A stretch of 64,000 nucleotides of DNA from Arthrobacter sp. Soil736 (GTDB lineage Bacteria > Actinomycetota > Actinomycetes > Actinomycetales > Micrococcaceae): positions 28,953-92,952 of the forward strand of contig NZ_LMSB01000023.1 of assembly GCF_001428005.1 (NCBI RefSeq), read 5' to 3'. The first letter of the stretch is position 1. Every line of letters begins with the position of its first letter. The position numbers and the translations under genes were made by a program. Positions 9,649-18,376 of the stretch are shown here, piece after piece. Under the pieces are notes generated by a model. That model saw only the letters and a program-made list of their open reading frames with translations, made no database searches and had not been told where the DNA came from.

Positions 9649-11034
9649 ATGACCAGAGCAACAGCCCGGCTCCGCCGGACGGTCTCGGCTCTCCTGTCGG
9701 CGACGCTCGCCGGGGGCATCGCTGCCACGGCGATCGCAACAGCCCCTGCGGCGCAGGCCGACACCTGGCGCGACAAGCAGTATTGGCTCAAGGAAGCAGG
9801 CATCACCAAGGCGTGGGAGGTCTCCAAGGGAGCCAACGTCAAGGTGGCCGTGATCGACAGCGGGGTGGACGGCAACCACCCGGACCTCAAGGGCGTCCTG
9901 GCCGGCGGGCATGACGTCTCCGGCGCGGGATCGAGCGACGGTCGGAAGAGCATCGGTGCCAAGCCCGAACACGGCACGCTCGTGGCCACCATGCTCGCCG
10001 GCCGCGGGCACCAGCCCAAGAAGGCCGCCAGCGCAAAACCCAGCCCCAGCGCTACGCCGTCCAAAGTCATGCCCGACGGCATCATGGGTGTGGCGCCCGA
10101 AGCCCAGATCCTCTCTGTTTCAACGTGGCTCGGCTCAGCCAATCCCGGCGGTAAAAGCGATCAGGACCAGATCCCCGAGGCCGTCCGCTGGGCAGTGGAC
10201 AACGGTGCGAAGGTCATCAACATTTCGCTGGGCAGCACGTCTCCGGAATGGCCGCAGAGCTGGGACGCCGCATTCCTGTACGCCGAACAGAAAGACGTGG
10301 TGATCGTTGCGGCGGCCGGCAACCGGGTCGGCGGAAACGTGCAGGTGGGGGCACCTGCCACCATCCCGGGCGTGCTCACCGTGGCCGGTCTGGACCTCAG
10401 CGGCGCCGCGAGCACGGACTCCTCCTCCCAAGGCATCAGCATCGGGGTAGCGGCTCCGGCGGAGAAACTCGTCGGAGGGCTTCCGGGCGGCAGCTACGCC
10501 GAATGGGCCGGAACATCAGGCGCCACCCCCATCGTGTCCGGCGTGGCCGCCCTGATCCGGTCCAAATGGCCGCAGATGAGTGCCAAGCAGGTCATCAACC
10601 GGATCGTCTCCACGGCCAAGGATGCGGGCGCACCGGGCAAGGATCCGCTCTACGGCTTCGGTGTGCTCAACGCTGAGGCGGCGCTGAAGGACGACGTCGC
10701 CGAGACGCAAAGCAATCCGCTGGGGTCAATCTCAGACTGGATCCGCGTCCACCGCCGCGGAAACCTCGCCACGCCCACTCCTGTTCCTCCGGCCGAGGCG
10801 CCGAGCGCCGAGGCCACGCTGCCCGAGGCGACGGTACCTGTGGCCGAGCCTCCGTCCCAGCTGGACGGTGCCCTCCCCGCCGCCGTGGTCATTGGTTTCG
10901 GCGGCCTCTTCCTGGCCATCATTGCGGGCGCCGCCATCCAGCTGCGCCGGGTGTACCGGGGCTCAGGCGGGAGCCGGGACGACCCCGAAACAGGCGTGCT
11001 GCACAAGGTGGATCCGGGCGGGCCGACCAGTTAG
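9649..11034 (+). CDS. Mycosin-like S8 serine protease, secreted and membrane-anchored
   Basis: A 461-residue subtilase. Residues 1-37 form a signal peptide with an Arg-rich n-region and AQA-D cleavage site. The catalytic triad is complete: Asp70 (DSGVDGNHPDL), His108 (EHGTLVA) and Ser290 (GTSGATP), with oxyanion Asn225 (AAAGN). A Pro/Ser/Lys-rich insertion (121-142) sits after the His motif. A Pro/Ala/Glu stalk (about 375-405) leads to a single span near 410-430 and a short cytoplasmic tail. This is the layout of mycosins (MycP) of type VII secretion. No ESX gene (EccC, EsxA/B) is visible in the window, so its partner or substrate is unknown. Confidence 0.88.
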   Translation: MTRATARLRRTVSALLSATLAGGIAATAIATAPAAQADTWRDKQYWLKEAGITKAWEVSKGANVKVAVIDSGVDGNHPDLKGVLAGGHDVSGAGSSDGRKSIGAKPEHGTLVATMLAGRGHQPKKAASAKPSPSATPSKVMPDGIMGVAPEAQILSVSTWLGSANPGGKSDQDQIPEAVRWAVDNGAKVINISLGSTSPEWPQSWDAAFLYAEQKDVVIVAAAGNRVGGNVQVGAPATIPGVLTVAGLDLSGAASTDSSSQGISIGVAAPAEKLVGGLPGGSYAEWAGTSGATPIVSGVAALIRSKWPQMSAKQVINRIVSTAKDAGAPGKDPLYGFGVLNAEAALKDDVAETQSNPLGSISDWIRVHRRGNLATPTPVPPAEAPSAEATLPEATVPVAEPPSQLDGALPAAVVIGFGGLFLAIIAGAAIQLRRVYRGSGGSRDDPETGVLHKVDPGGPTS

Positions 11035-11056
11035 TGAAGATTTTCACAAACTCATG

Positions 11057-11062
11057 TATTCT
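11057..11062 (+). promoter_or_regulatory. -10 box for leaderless ndh
   Basis: TATTCT ends 6 nt before ATG 11069, in an AT-rich stretch right after the protease stop. No ribosome site precedes the ATG, so leaderless transcription is the best reading. Confidence 0.6.
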
Positions 11063-11068
11063 TGAAGC

Positions 11069-12538
11069 ATGGCAACCACCCCCCAGCTCCAGGACCGTCC
11101 CCGGGTGCTCGTCGTCGGCGGCGGGTACGTCGGCCTGTACGTAGCACTGAAACTGCAGAAGAAGATCGCGAACGCCGGTGGCATCGTCACCGTCGTCGAT
11201 CCACTGCCCTACATGACCTACCAGCCCTTCCTGCCGGAAGTTGCCGGCGGAAACATTGAGGCCCGCCACGCGGTGGTGTCCCACCGCCAGCACCTCAAGC
11301 AGACCGAGCTCATCCAGGGCCGCGTCACCTCGATCGACCACGCCAACCGCACGGCCGTGGTTGCCCCGGCTGACGGCGGCGAAAACTTCGAGGTGCCCTA
11401 CTTCGACGTCGTCCTTGCAGCGGGAGCCATCACCCGCACGTTCCCCATCAAGGGCCTGGCGGACAAGGGCATCGGCCTGAAGACCATCGAGGAAGCGGTT
11501 GCGCTGCGCAACAAGGTCCTCGATCGCATCGAGGTGGGCTCCCTCATCACCGATCCCGCCGAGCGGGCCAAGGCCCTGACCTTCGTGGTTGTTGGCGGCG
11601 GCTTCGCCGGCATCGAGTGCATCACCGAGATGGAAGACCTCGCCCGCGCGGCGGTCAAGAACAACCCGCGCGTCAAGCAGGAGGAAGTCCGCTTCGTCCT
11701 CGTCGAGGCCATGGGCCGCATCATGCCCGAGGTCACCGAGAAGCAGGCAGTCTGGGTTGTCGAACACCTCCGCAGCCGCGGCATCGAGGTCCTGCTCAAC
11801 ACCTCGCTGGACAACGCCGAGGGTGCCCTCAAGCTCATCAACCTGCCGGACAAGTCGGTGGCCCAGGAATTCGAAGCCGACACCCTGGTGTGGACTGCCG
11901 GTGTCCAGGCCAACCCGATGGTCCGTTCCACCGACTTCCCCCTCGAACCGCGCGGACGCGTCCGTGCCCTTCCCGACCTGCGCATCGCCGGCGACGAAGG
12001 CATCATCGAGAACGCCTGGGCCGCCGGTGACATTGCCGCTGTCCCGGACCTCACGGGCGGTGGCCTGCCGGACGGCACCTGCGTCCCCAACGCCCAGCAC
12101 GCGCTGCGCCAGGCCAAGCGCCTCGCCAAGAACCTGTGGGCCTCCCGCTGGGACAAGCCGCTGGTCGACTACAAGCACAAGAACCTTGGTGCTGTAGCCG
12201 GCTTCGGCGAGTGGAAGGGCGTTGCCAACATCAACCTCCTGGGCCGCATCGGCCTCAAGGGCGGTCTCGCCTGGCTGGCACACCGCGGCTACCATGGCAT
12301 GGCCATCCCCACGGTGGAGCGCAAGATCCGCGTGATCATGGGCTGGATCCTGGCCTTCTTCATGGGCCGCGACACCACGCAGCTTGAAGACCTGGACAAC
12401 CCGCGCGGCGCCTTCGTGGCCGCCGCCACCCCGGCTCCCAAGCCGGCTGCTGCCCCCGTTGCTGCGGCGCCCGCGGACAAGCCCGCAGCCGCTCCGCAGG
12501 GCGGTTCGAAGGACCCTGTTGCGGCGGAAGCCAAGTAG
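11069..12538 (+). CDS. ndh: Type II NADH dehydrogenase (NAD(P)/FAD-dependent oxidoreductase)
   Basis: Non-proton-pumping NADH:quinone oxidoreductase of the respiratory chain, peripheral to the membrane. The 489-residue protein has an N-terminal FAD Rossmann motif VVGGGYVGLYVA (residues 15-26), a second NAD motif VVVGGGFAGIE near 175, the AGVQANP and AAGDIAAVPD motifs that close the FAD site, and a C-terminal amphipathic/hydrophobic segment (VIMGWILAFFMGRD) for membrane attachment. A low-complexity Ala/Pro tail of about 60 residues follows. A strong hairpin ends the unit. Confidence 0.92.
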   Translation: MATTPQLQDRPRVLVVGGGYVGLYVALKLQKKIANAGGIVTVVDPLPYMTYQPFLPEVAGGNIEARHAVVSHRQHLKQTELIQGRVTSIDHANRTAVVAPADGGENFEVPYFDVVLAAGAITRTFPIKGLADKGIGLKTIEEAVALRNKVLDRIEVGSLITDPAERAKALTFVVVGGGFAGIECITEMEDLARAAVKNNPRVKQEEVRFVLVEAMGRIMPEVTEKQAVWVVEHLRSRGIEVLLNTSLDNAEGALKLINLPDKSVAQEFEADTLVWTAGVQANPMVRSTDFPLEPRGRVRALPDLRIAGDEGIIENAWAAGDIAAVPDLTGGGLPDGTCVPNAQHALRQAKRLAKNLWASRWDKPLVDYKHKNLGAVAGFGEWKGVANINLLGRIGLKGGLAWLAHRGYHGMAIPTVERKIRVIMGWILAFFMGRDTTQLEDLDNPRGAFVAAATPAPKPAAAPVAAAPADKPAAAPQGGSKDPVAAEAK

Positions 12539-12557
12539 CGCGCACTAATTGACGACG

Positions 12558-12587
12558 GCGGCCGTTCCCTTTCGGGGGAACGGCCGC
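12558..12587 (+). terminator. Rho-independent terminator after ndh
   Basis: A 12-bp perfect stem (GCGGCCGTTCCC at 12558-12569 with its complement at 12576-12587), 6-nt loop, followed by TTCGTCGTTTT. It lies 20 nt after the ndh stop. Confidence 0.85.
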
Positions 12588-12660
12588 TTCGTCGTTTTGG
12601 CCGACTTCCGCCTGACCTGTGCGTCGCGGCGGGGTCCCGGGCAGCGGCGGCCGGGAAGCT

Positions 12661-12666
12661 TAGACT
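12661..12666 (+). promoter_or_regulatory. -10 box for leaderless ACT-GNAT gene
   Basis: TAGACT ends 6 nt before ATG 12673. There is no Shine-Dalgarno sequence before the ATG. Confidence 0.6.
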
Positions 12667-12672
12667 GGCTGC

Positions 12673-13653
12673 ATGACGGGTGAAAAGAACCTCCAGACAC
12701 TGCTGGCCGCGATGCATCCCGCCCTGCGCAAAGGAGAGTACGTTTACGTGCTCTGGCCGCACGGAAAACCGCTGGCGGGCGGCATTGAGGCGGCTGTCCG
12801 GGAGGCCGAGGGGCTGACAGTAGTGTTGCCTCGCGCGGAGGCTGACGGGCTGGAGCTCCCTTACGACTTTGTGGCTGCCTGGATCACTCTCGAGGTCCAT
12901 TCGGAACTGGAAGCGGTGGGGCTGACAGCGGCGGTAAGCAGGGCACTGACGCAGGCCTGGATCAGCTGCAATGTGCTGGCGGGCTTCCATCACGATCACC
13001 TGCTCGTGCCGGTGGGGGACGCCGCGAGGGCCCTGGAGGTCCTGGCGGAGCTCTCGGCCGCCAACGCCCCGGACCCTGAGCCCGTTCGGGAACTGGTGCT
13101 GCGGAACGAGAACCCCGAAGACCGCGCAGCAATCCTCAGCCTGACGGCCGAAGCCTTCGCTGTGTCCCCGGAGACAGGGCTGCCCGTGGAAGGCCAGCCG
13201 GTGGAGGTGGAGTTGCTGCGGCAGCTCTTCGACTCCGAGGAATACCTGCCGGAGTTCAGCGTCGTGGCGGAGCTCGACGGTGAAATCGTCGGGCACGTCA
13301 TCAGCACGCGGGCGTGGGTGGATGGCCTGGAACTGCTGGGGCTCGGCCCCATCGGGGTGACTCCCAGGCTGCAGCGCCACGGCATCGGGTCGGCGCTGAT
13401 GCGCGAAACCGTGGTCCGGGCCAACGCGGCGGGGGAGCGCGGCATCGCACTGCTCGGAAGCACGGAATACTATCCGCGCTTCGGCTTTGTGCCGTCGTCG
13501 TCGCTGGGCATCGAGGCCCCGGACAAGAACTGGGGCGACAACTTCCAGTTTCTTCCCCTCGCGCTCTGGCCCGGCGGCGTCCACGGCATCTTCCAGTACG
13601 CCGGACCGTTTGCCGCCGCGGAAGGCGATACCATTGACCGGGCGCCCCAGTAG
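12673..13653 (+). CDS. ACT-domain (COG3602-like) and GNAT acetyltransferase fusion
   Basis: A 326-residue two-domain protein. Residues 1-130 match the small ACT-like family known as COG3602/DUF2241/ACT_7: GLTVVLPRAEADG, ITLEVHSELEAVGLTAAVSRAL, ISCNVLAGFHHDHLLVPV. Residues 140-310 are a GNAT acetyltransferase: VVAELDGEIVGHV, then the acetyl-CoA loop LGPIGVTPRLQRHGIGSALM and the YYPRFGF block of the YhbS type. The first domain normally occurs alone, so this is a fusion in which an amino-acid-sensing fold may control or aid acetylation; that role is inference. The last codons and stop overlap a tRNA gene. Confidence 0.85.
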   Translation: MTGEKNLQTLLAAMHPALRKGEYVYVLWPHGKPLAGGIEAAVREAEGLTVVLPRAEADGLELPYDFVAAWITLEVHSELEAVGLTAAVSRALTQAWISCNVLAGFHHDHLLVPVGDAARALEVLAELSAANAPDPEPVRELVLRNENPEDRAAILSLTAEAFAVSPETGLPVEGQPVEVELLRQLFDSEEYLPEFSVVAELDGEIVGHVISTRAWVDGLELLGLGPIGVTPRLQRHGIGSALMRETVVRANAAGERGIALLGSTEYYPRFGFVPSSSLGIEAPDKNWGDNFQFLPLALWPGGVHGIFQYAGPFAAAEGDTIDRAPQ

Positions 13654-13717
13654 CCCAATTGGCAGAGGCAGCGGACTTAAAATCCGCGTGTTGTGGGTTC
13701 GAGTCCCACCTGGGGTA
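13644..13717 (+). tRNA. tRNA with anticodon UAA (Leu), short variable loop
   Basis: A full 74-nt cloverleaf. Acceptor GCCCCAG pairs with CTGGGGT (first pair G-U), the anticodon stem is GCGGA/TCCGC with loop CTTAAAA (anticodon TAA), the T arm is GTGGG TTCGAGT CCCAC, and the discriminator is A. CCA is not encoded. By anticodon it reads UUA (Leu). The variable loop is only 5 nt (GTGTT), unlike the long arm normal for tRNA-Leu. Its first 10 nt overlap the end and stop codon of the upstream acetyltransferase gene. Confidence 0.9.
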
Positions 13718-14019
13718 CAAATTTCCTGAGCCGCCTGGTACCGTACGGCATCCGATCCGGCCCTTCGCCGGCCCCGCTTCGCCCTGCGGCGGGCCCCATC
13801 GTCCTCCCCCTCCGCCTCCGTTTGCGCTGCCGTTCTCCAGCCGCTTCCGGCGCTCGGGGCGCGGGAATCCGCAGGTGTCCCATATGCAACGAGTGTTATA
13901 AGGATGTGACCTTACTCACTTATGTTCGGGCCTGATTTGCATTAGCTTGAAGTTAACTCAGGAACACCTGACCAATCGCATCAAAGGCCGTTCGCACCTT
14001 TCGATCGAGGAGACTCTCA
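13718..14019 (+). other. Gene-less stretch, leader of the liv binding-protein gene
   Basis: No convincing gene on either strand. The first half is a very C-rich filler after the tRNA. The second half becomes AT-richer and holds the CRP-like site at 13905-13920. I find no clear -35/-10 pair, though the promoter of the binding-protein gene must lie here. The ribosome site GAGGAGA is just before ATG 14020. Confidence 0.6.
13905..13920 (+). promoter_or_regulatory. CRP/GlxR-like binding site before the liv binding protein
   Basis: TGTGACCTTACTCACT matches the CRP-family consensus TGTGA-N6-TCACA except at the last base. It is 100 nt before the start codon. A second such site lies upstream of livH (19842-19857). 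Confidence 0.55.
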
Positions 14020-15369
14020 ATGATTTCACTCCCCCAGGCGGCGCCCCGAGTTGCTAAGCTCACAGCGCTTAGCATCGGCGTCGCCCTTCTGGCTTCGGCT
14101 TGTGGTGGCAGCTCCACCCCAACCTCGACCACCTCGGCGGCCGGCGCGGCCGGAGGTATCGCGTGCCCTGCCGCCAGCGCGACCGCTGGTGCCACCAGTA
14201 CCGCGGCCGAGACCGGCTCCGTGCCGCCTTCGACAACCACCACCCCCACACCGTTGAAAATTGGATCGCTTCTGCCGACAACGGGGTCGCTGGCGTTCCT
14301 CGGGCCGCCCGAAATTGCCGGCGTTAACCTTGGCATCAAGGAGATCAACGCCGCTGGCGGCGTACTGGGTAAGCCCGTTGAGGTAATCCACCGCGACTCC
14401 GGCGACACCAAGACCGACATCGCCACGCAGTCCACCACTGCGCTGCTGGGAAGCGGCGTCAGCGCCATCATCGGTGCGGCATCCTCCGGCGTCTCGAAGA
14501 CAGTCATCAACCAGATCACCGGAGCCGGTGTCCTGGAATTTTCGCCGGCCAACACCTCCCCGGACTTCACCACCTGGGACGACAAGGGCCTGTACTGGCG
14601 TACGGCTCCCTCTGACGTCCTGCAGGGCAAGGTCCTGGGTAACTACATGGCCACTTGTGGAGCCCAGACCTTGGGCATGATGGTCCTGAACGACGCCTAC
14701 GGCACGGGCCTGCAGAAGAACGTGAAGCAAGCCTTCACCGCGGCCGGCGGCCAGGTCGTGGCTGAGCAGCTTTTCAACACAGGCGATTCGCAGTTCAGCA
14801 GCCAGGTCGATGCGCTGGTCGCGGCCAAGCCCGACGCCATTGCACTGATCACGTTCGACGAAGCCAAGAGCATCATTCCGCTGCTGACCGGCAAGGGAAT
14901 CAAGCCGGAACAGCTGTTCCTGGTTGACGGTAACCTCTTCGATTACAGCAAGGACTTCAAGACAGGAACCCTCAAGGGATCCCGCGGCACGCAGCCGGGA
15001 ACCTTTGCCAAGGAAGACTTCAAGAAGTCCCTTCTCGCGATTGATCCTGCTCTCCGGACGTTCAACTATGCAGGCGAGTCATACGACGCAGTCAACATGA
15101 CCGCACTTGCAGCAGAGGCAGCCAAGAGCACGAAGGGCACGGACATTGCCAAGCAGCTCAAGGCAGTCTCTGAAGGCGGCGAGAAGTGCAGTACCTTCCC
15201 GTCCTGCGTCACCCTGCTCCGCAACGGCAAGGACATCGACTACGACGGCCAGTCCGGTCCGATCACGTTCTCTGACGCCGGTGACCCCACGGAAGCCTAC
15301 ATCGGCATCTACGAGTACGACGACACCAACAAGCCACAGCCTGTGAAGGAAGAATTCGGCAAGCTGTAA
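14020..15369 (+). CDS. Branched-chain amino acid ABC transporter substrate-binding lipoprotein
   Basis: Periplasmic-binding-protein type I fold of the LivJ/LivK family. The 449-residue precursor has a lipobox LLASAC with the modified Cys at residue 28, a Ser/Thr/Ala-rich linker (30-80), then KIGSLLPTTGSLAFLGPPEIAGVNLGIKEIN, the usual start of the binding domain, and conserved GAASSGVSKTV and NDAYGTG blocks. ATG 14020 has GAGGAG upstream. The permease and ATPase genes lie convergently downstream on the other strand, so the binding protein is expressed from its own promoter. Ligand specificity (Leu/Ile/Val or another amide-type compound) is not provable from sequence. Confidence 0.92.
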   Translation: MISLPQAAPRVAKLTALSIGVALLASACGGSSTPTSTTSAAGAAGGIACPAASATAGATSTAAETGSVPPSTTTTPTPLKIGSLLPTTGSLAFLGPPEIAGVNLGIKEINAAGGVLGKPVEVIHRDSGDTKTDIATQSTTALLGSGVSAIIGAASSGVSKTVINQITGAGVLEFSPANTSPDFTTWDDKGLYWRTAPSDVLQGKVLGNYMATCGAQTLGMMVLNDAYGTGLQKNVKQAFTAAGGQVVAEQLFNTGDSQFSSQVDALVAAKPDAIALITFDEAKSIIPLLTGKGIKPEQLFLVDGNLFDYSKDFKTGTLKGSRGTQPGTFAKEDFKKSLLAIDPALRTFNYAGESYDAVNMTALAAEAAKSTKGTDIAKQLKAVSEGGEKCSTFPSCVTLLRNGKDIDYDGQSGPITFSDAGDPTEAYIGIYEYDDTNKPQPVKEEFGKL

Positions 15370-15392
15370 GCCGTTTTCTCCCAGCCACTCCG

Positions 15393-15422
15393 GAAGCCCC
15401 CGTCCAGCAGGACGGGGGCTTC
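15393..15422 (+). terminator. Rho-independent terminator after the liv binding protein
   Basis: A perfect 13-bp stem (GAAGCCCCCGTCC at 15393-15405 and its complement at 15410-15422) with tetraloop AGCA. The T-run after it is poor, but the stem is very stable. Confidence 0.8.
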
Positions 15423-15513
15423 TGCGTGCCCGCAGGCGCCGAGCCTGGACCTGCGGAGGCAACCGGAGGCCACCCCGGAGGTTGCGGGTGCCGGCACTAA
15501 CCAGGCATGCAGA

Positions 15514-15542
15514 AGGGCCGCCACCGGATCGGTGACGGCCCT
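15514..15542 (-). terminator. Terminator of the livHMGF operon
   Basis: A 13-bp stem with one wobble or mismatch (15514-15526 against 15530-15542) and a 3-nt loop. It lies 28 nt past the livF stop on the minus strand, in the convergent gap with the binding-protein gene. Confidence 0.65.
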
Positions 15543-15570
15543 GGTCAAGGTTGCTTGCCCTGTGGGTGGC

Positions 15571-16343
15571 CTACTTTTCGTGTTCGTCGGCGAGCGTTCC
15601 GAGGTACAGCTGGATGACCTTGGGATCCCTCATGAGCTCCCGGCCGGTGCCCGTGTATGCGTCCTTGCCCTGGTCCAGGACGTAGCCGCGGTCGCAGATC
15701 TGCAGGCAGCGGCGCGCGTTCTGCTCCACCATGATGACGGACACGCCCGCGCGGTTGATCTCGTGCACGCGAAGGAAGGTTTCATCCTGCTTCACGGGGG
15801 AGAGGCCAGCCGAGGGCTCGTCCAGCAGCAGCACGGCGGGATCCATCATCAGGGCACGGCCCATGGCCACCATCTGGCGCTCACCGCCGGACAGCGAACC
15901 GGCGCGCTGGGCACGGCGCTTGCCGAGCTCGGGGAACAGGCTGGCGACAAAGTCGAACCGTTCGGCGAACGCCTTGGGCCGCTGGAACATGCCCATCTGC
16001 ATGTTCTCCTCGATGGTGAGGGTGGCGAACACGTTGTTGTTCTGCGGGACGAATCCCACGCCCTGGGTCACCAGCTTGTTGGCCTTGAGGCCGGTCAGGT
16101 CCTGGCCGCGGACGACGACGGATCCCGAGTGCACCTTAACGAGGCCGAACATCGCCTTCAGGAGCGTCGATTTGCCCGCACCGTTAGGCCCGATGATACC
16201 GATCAACTCGCCTTTGCGGGCCTCGATGCTGCAGCCATTGAGGATGTTGACCCCGGGCAAGTAACCGGCAACCAGATTCGTGACCTTGACGACCGATTCA
16301 TCCGCTGCTGCCGTGCTTGCGGCCGGGGCGGCACTCGTGGCAC

Positions 16344-16347
<4 letters not shown>
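15571..16347 (-). CDS. livF: Branched-chain amino acid ABC transporter ATP-binding protein LivF
   Basis: A 258-residue ABC ATPase, last gene of the livHMGF operon. Walker A GPNGAGKST is at residues 53-61, the signature LSGGERQ at 152-158 and Walker B VLLLDEP at 172-178, followed by a His-less VIMVEQN switch region typical of LivF. The TLTIEENMQMG Q-loop neighbourhood and the C-terminal LMRDPKVIQLYLG end are also LivF-like. It overlaps livG by 4 nt. An Ala/Ser-rich N-terminal extension of about 18 residues precedes the domain. Confidence 0.95.
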
Positions 16348-17398
<1,051 letters not shown>

Positions 17399-17402
<4 letters not shown>

Positions 17403-18367
17403 GCGAACGCCAGCTCCTTCTTATTGCCAAAGACGCCCTGCGGCCTGAAGATCATCAACAGCATCAGGGCTATGCCCACCAGGATGTAGCGCAGCTGGCC
17501 CGCCTGGACTGTGGTCAGCCACGTCACTGCGCCGGACTCGATGAGTCCGTAAAGGATCCCTTGGGTGAGGGACAGGACCACCCAGAAGATCATGGCGCCG
17601 ATAACCGGCCCCAGGACCGTGGCCATGCCGCCGAGCAGGAGGCAGGTCCACAGGAAGAACGTCAGCTCGGTGCCGTAGTTGGCAGGCTGGACCGCGCCGC
17701 GGGGGAGCGTAAACACCATGCCGGCCAGCGCTCCGACGATGCCGCCGATGACCAGCGCCTGCATCTTGTACGCATAGACGTTCTTGCCGAGCGAGCGCAC
17801 CGCGTTCTCGTCCTCGCGGATGCCCTTCAATACCCGCCCCCAGGGGCTGCGCATCAGCAGCCAGACGATGACGCAGCAGACAACCACCAGACCCCATCCG
17901 ATGACCCGGATGAAGAAGTCCCTGTTATTCATGCCGAGGTAGTTGCCCTCGGGGAACGGGTTCATCGAATAGAACCCGCCTTCGAAGGCGGCGAGTCCGT
18001 TGGCTGAACCGGTCACGGAGGTGAGCTGGTTGGTGGTGACGACGTAGCGGACAATCTCTGCCGCCGCAATTGTGACGATGGCCAGGTAGTCGGCCCGCAG
18101 GCGGAGCGTGGGTATACCGAGGATCAGCGCAAAGAGCACCGAACAGACGACGGCGATCAGGAGCCCCGCAAAGAAGGGAACGCCGAAGCTGAGGGTAGAG
18201 ATGGCGAAGCCATAGGCTCCCACCGCCATGAAGCCGGCCTGGCCGAAGTTCAGCAGGCCCGAGTAGCCGAAGTGGACCGCCAGGCCGAGGGCGGCAAGTG
18301 CGTATGCGGCCGTCGTCGGGCTGAAGATTTCGCCGGCTGCGCTGGAAAGAATGAATCCGAAGTCCAT
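17399..18367 (-). CDS. livM: Branched-chain amino acid ABC transporter permease LivM
   Basis: A 322-residue inner-membrane permease of the BPD_transp_2 type with about eight to nine hydrophobic spans. Family markers are GYSGLLNFGQAGFMAVGAYGFA near residue 33, LRADYLAIVTIAAAEIVR near 107 and the EAA-like loop RSPWGRVLKGIREDENAVRSLGKN near 173. The protein continues as LMLLMIFRPQGVFG at its end. It lies between livH (9-nt gap) and livG (4-nt overlap). Confidence 0.94.
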
Positions 18368-18376
18368 GGCAGTCTC

